A DNA stretch of 10,381 bases from an uncultured Lysobacteraceae bacterium (GTDB lineage Bacteria > Pseudomonadota > Gammaproteobacteria > Xanthomonadales > Xanthomonadaceae), in the NCBI GenBank assembly GCA_946886995.1, contig CAMPJU010000027.1, positions 1 through 10,381 on the forward strand. Reading direction: 5' to 3'. Positions 7,982 through 10,381 of this stretch are shown piece after piece. The position numbers and the translations under genes are program-made. The notes under the pieces are model-generated. The model had not been told where the DNA came from, made no database searches, and saw only the letters and a list, made by a program, of their open reading frames with translations. Position 1 is the first letter of the stretch. Every line of letters starts with the position of its first letter.

Positions 7982-8743
7982 ATGGACACGCGCCGGCTCA
8001 AGCTGCTCAGTGCCAACATCCAGGCGGGTTCCAGCACGCGCGGGTATTCGGACTACCTGGCCCGTAGCTGGTCGCACGTATTGCCGACCAACAAGCGCGG
8101 CGCGCTCGACCAGATCGCCACGCTCGCCGGCGAGCACGACATCGTCGGGCTGCAGGAGAGCGACCCGGGCAGCCTCCGATCCGGATTCACGAACCAGACG
8201 CACTACCTGGCCGAGCGCGCAGGCTTCGACTACTGGAGCCACCAGCCCAACCGGCGCGTCGGCGGGGTCGCGTCCAGCGCGAACGGGTTGCTGGCCCGGA
8301 TCGAACCCGTCGCGGTCAGCGACCATCCCCTGCCTGGCCGCGTGCGTGGCCGCGGCGTGCTGCTCGCGCGCTTCGGTGACGGGGACGAGGGACTGGTCGT
8401 CGCCGTGGCGCACCTCTCGCTCGGCGCGGCCTCGCGGCTGTCGCAACTCGCGTTCATCGCCGAACTGCTCCACGACCACGAGCACGCGGTGCTGATGGGC
8501 GACTTCAACTGCACCCCCGATCGCCCCGAGATGGAACTGCTGTACAAGCGCACGCGGCTGCAACCACCGGCCTGCGTGGTCGCGACGTTCCCGAGCTGGA
8601 AGCCGGTGAAGGCGATCGACCACATCCTGGTCACCCCGGGCCTGGGCAACTGCGCCGACCACCGCGCACTGCCCGCCGCCCTGTCCGACCACCTGGCCCT
8701 GTCGATCGAACTGGACGTTCCCGAGGTCGCCCTGCGCACCTGA
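7982..8743 (+). CDS. Endonuclease/exonuclease/phosphatase (EEP, DNase I-like) family hydrolase
   Basis: Metal-dependent phosphodiesterase/phosphatase fold of 253 residues; the actual substrate cannot be told from sequence. All EEP catalytic positions are visible: N12 (LLSANIQAG), E59 (VGLQESD), H144 (AVAHLSLG), D174 and N176 (LMGDFNCTP), D213-H214 (KAIDHILV) and D236-H237 (LSDHLALS). No signal peptide or membrane segment is present, so it is probably cytoplasmic. The start at ATG 7982 places the first catalytic strand at residues 6-12, as usual for the family. There is no in-frame upstream start and no clear Shine-Dalgarno, because a hairpin ends 7 bases before the ATG. It lies 38 bases after dsbA and 54 bases before the transglycosylase gene. 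Related proteins in Xanthomonadaceae are annotated only as endonuclease/exonuclease/phosphatase family protein. Confidence 0.9.
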   Translation: MDTRRLKLLSANIQAGSSTRGYSDYLARSWSHVLPTNKRGALDQIATLAGEHDIVGLQESDPGSLRSGFTNQTHYLAERAGFDYWSHQPNRRVGGVASSANGLLARIEPVAVSDHPLPGRVRGRGVLLARFGDGDEGLVVAVAHLSLGAASRLSQLAFIAELLHDHEHAVLMGDFNCTPDRPEMELLYKRTRLQPPACVVATFPSWKPVKAIDHILVTPGLGNCADHRALPAALSDHLALSIELDVPEVALRT

Positions 8744-8785
8744 CCGACGTGCACGGCGCGCGAATGCCGCCGCGCCATCCATCGC

Positions 8786-8791
8786 TATCAT
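8786..8791 (+). promoter_or_regulatory. Possible -10 box just before slt
   Basis: TATCAT lies 6 bases before the slt ATG, one mismatch from TATAAT. No -35 box is found 16-18 bases upstream. If it is real, transcription would begin at or near the start codon, giving a leaderless mRNA, which would fit the lack of a Shine-Dalgarno before slt. This is weak evidence. Confidence 0.2.
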
Positions 8792-8797
8792 TCCCCG

Positions 8798-10381
8798 ATG
8801 CCCTACCAGCCCCCACTGCAGGCAGGCCGCGCGCGCGCGTGGCTGTTGCCGATCGTCGCCGTCCTGTCGATGTTCCCGATGGTGTCGCCGGCGCGTGCCA
8901 CCGCCGGCAACGACGCGTTGCGTGCCGCGTTCGAGGCCGCCGCGCGTGGCAACGTGCAGGCCGCGCGCGAGGCAGGCCTCGACGACCATCCGCTCGCCGG
9001 CTGGATCGAATACGCCGCGCTGTCGGCGGGCATCGACGACCTTTCCGTCGCGCGCGGCAGCGACTTCCTCGCACGCCATCGCGGGCAGGCGGTCGGCGCC
9101 GCGTTCCGCGAGCAATGGCTGGCCGAGCTGGCCGACCGCGAGGACTGGCGTGCCTTCCTGGCGGCGTGGGAACCGGACGTCGACAGTACGACCCTGCAAT
9201 GCCATGCGCTGCAGGCGCGCAGCGCCACGGGCGCGGCCGATGCGGCGTGGGACACGCAGGTCCGGGCGCTGTGGCGCGAGTCGGGCGAATCCCTGCCCGA
9301 AGCCTGCGACCCCGTGTTCGACACCCTCGCCGCGCGCGGGGGCCTGACGCCGGCGCTGCGCTGGGCGCGCCTGGAAGCGGCGGCAGCGACGGGTTCGTCC
9401 GGCCTCATGCGCTTCATTGCGCGTGACCTCCCCGCCGACGAGCGTCCACGCGGCGAGACGTACGCCGCCTATGTCGCGGCCCCCGACGGCAGCGCGGCGT
9501 CATGGCCGAAGACGGATCGCAGCCGCCTGGTCGCCTCGCACGCGCTCGCGCACCTGGCGCGCTCCGACCCGGACAAGGCGGAACAACTGCTGCCGCCGGT
9601 CGCCGCGGCACTCGGATTCAGCGACGCCGAGCGCGCCCGCGTGCTGTACCCGATCGCGCTGTGGTCGGTCGCGTCCTACCTGCCTGGATCCGAGCGGCGG
9701 CTGGCCAACGTGCCGGCATCTGCGTACGACGAGCGGCTGCACGAATGGCGCGTCCGCGAGGCGCTCGCACGCAGCGACTGGCCCGGTGCGCTGGCCGCGA
9801 TCCGCGCGATGCCCGCCGACCAGCGCGCCGATTCGAAGTACGCGTACTTCGAGGGCCGCCTCGCCGCGCTCACGGGCGACGCAACGACCGCCCGCGCACG
9901 CTACGAAGCCGCCGCGCGCGAGGCCGACTACCACGGGTTCCTGGCCGCCGACCGGATCGACGCGCCGTATGCGCTCTGTCCCTGGCGCCCGGACCTCGAT
10001 CCCGCGGACGTGGCGCGCGTCGCCGGCGACCCGGCGCTCGAGCGGGCGTTCCTGCTGTATGGCCTGGACCGCCCCGGGTGGGCCGCCCGCGAATGGAAGG
10101 ACGCCCTGACCCGGCTCGACGACGCGCAACGTCGCATCGCGATCGCGCGCGCGCAGGAGGTCGGCTGGTACGACCGCGCGGTGTTCTACCTCGGCGGCGA
10201 CCAGCCGGACGAGTTGCGCCTGTACCACCTGCGCTTCCCGCTCGACCACGAGGCGCTGCTGCGTCGCGAAGCCCGCCGCCACGACCTGGACCCGGCCTGG
10301 ATCGCCGCGCAGATCCGCGCCGAGAGCACGTTCACCGCGCACGCGCGCTCGGCCGCCGACGCGCGCGGCCTGATGCAGGTG
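8798..10381 (+). CDS. slt: Soluble lytic murein transglycosylase, Slt70 family (3'-truncated by window)
   Basis: Periplasmic enzyme that cleaves the MurNAc-GlcNAc bond of peptidoglycan with formation of 1,6-anhydroMurNAc. 528 residues are visible; the family is near 640, so roughly the last 100-130, most of the catalytic domain, lie beyond the edge. The N-terminus has basic residues then a hydrophobic stretch (about 15-29) and a likely cleavage site ARA|T near 34. Residues 40-490 are alpha-helical, Ala/Arg-rich repeats as in the U-shaped superhelix of Slt70. The catalytic domain begins near 490; the sequence IRAESTF gives catalytic E509, followed by SAADARGLMQV, the ES/GLMQ signature of family 1 transglycosylases. 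The start is ATG 8798, chosen because the signal peptide follows directly; no strong Shine-Dalgarno is visible. The frame is open from here to the window end. It is the last gene of the plus-strand run. Confidence 0.94.
   Translation, partial: MPYQPPLQAGRARAWLLPIVAVLSMFPMVSPARATAGNDALRAAFEAAARGNVQAAREAGLDDHPLAGWIEYAALSAGIDDLSVARGSDFLARHRGQAVGAAFREQWLAELADREDWRAFLAAWEPDVDSTTLQCHALQARSATGAADAAWDTQVRALWRESGESLPEACDPVFDTLAARGGLTPALRWARLEAAAATGSSGLMRFIARDLPADERPRGETYAAYVAAPDGSAASWPKTDRSRLVASHALAHLARSDPDKAEQLLPPVAAALGFSDAERARVLYPIALWSVASYLPGSERRLANVPASAYDERLHEWRVREALARSDWPGALAAIRAMPADQRADSKYAYFEGRLAALTGDATTARARYEAAAREADYHGFLAADRIDAPYALCPWRPDLDPADVARVAGDPALERAFLLYGLDRPGWAAREWKDALTRLDDAQRRIAIARAQEVGWYDRAVFYLGGDQPDELRLYHLRFPLDHEALLRREARRHDLDPAWIAAQIRAESTFTAHARSAADARGLMQV

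Overview
The window is very GC-rich, gene-dense chromosomal DNA from a gammaproteobacterium, most likely of the Xanthomonadaceae/Lysobacteraceae (Lysobacter/Luteimonas-like). This rests on the strong G/C bias at third codon positions, a plant-type glutamate-cysteine ligase, a phosphoenolpyruvate carboxylase resembling the Xanthomonas form, and the cytochrome c4 - DsbA - EEP hydrolase - Slt gene order. The taxonomic call is an inference from family knowledge; no search was run.

Layout. The left part lies on the minus strand. A glutathione-dependent formaldehyde dehydrogenase (frmA, C-terminus cut off by the window edge) occupies 1-950. A 381-bp gene-free gap (951-1331) follows and holds two nested inverted-repeat structures. 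Then comes a compact minus-strand unit transcribed engB -> gshA -> ppc (5966 down to 1332), with a 7-nt gap between the first two genes and a 1-nt TGATG stop/start overlap between the last two. A 138-bp divergent intergenic region (5967-6104) carries a good sigma70-type promoter facing right.

The right part lies on the plus strand: diheme cytochrome c4 (6105-6971), a hairpin terminator, a DsbA-type thioredoxin-fold lipoprotein (7125-7943), a DNase I-like (EEP) metal-dependent hydrolase (7982-8743), and a soluble lytic transglycosylase (8798 to the window end, cut within the catalytic domain).

How the genes work together. The products are core functions: ribosome assembly (EngB), the first step of glutathione synthesis (GshA), anaplerosis (Ppc), glutathione-dependent formaldehyde/GSNO detoxification (FrmA), respiratory electron transfer (cytochrome c4), envelope thiol oxidation (DsbA) and peptidoglycan turnover (Slt). 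Glutathione links gshA and frmA, and the right half is mostly exported proteins. I see no CRISPR array, transposase, integrase, tRNA, rRNA, phage gene or defence system.

The least explained parts are the two structured repeats in 951-1331, whose loops share a 16-nt motif in opposite orientation, a shortened segment inside Ppc, and long Ala/Pro-rich tethers on both cytochrome c4 and DsbA.
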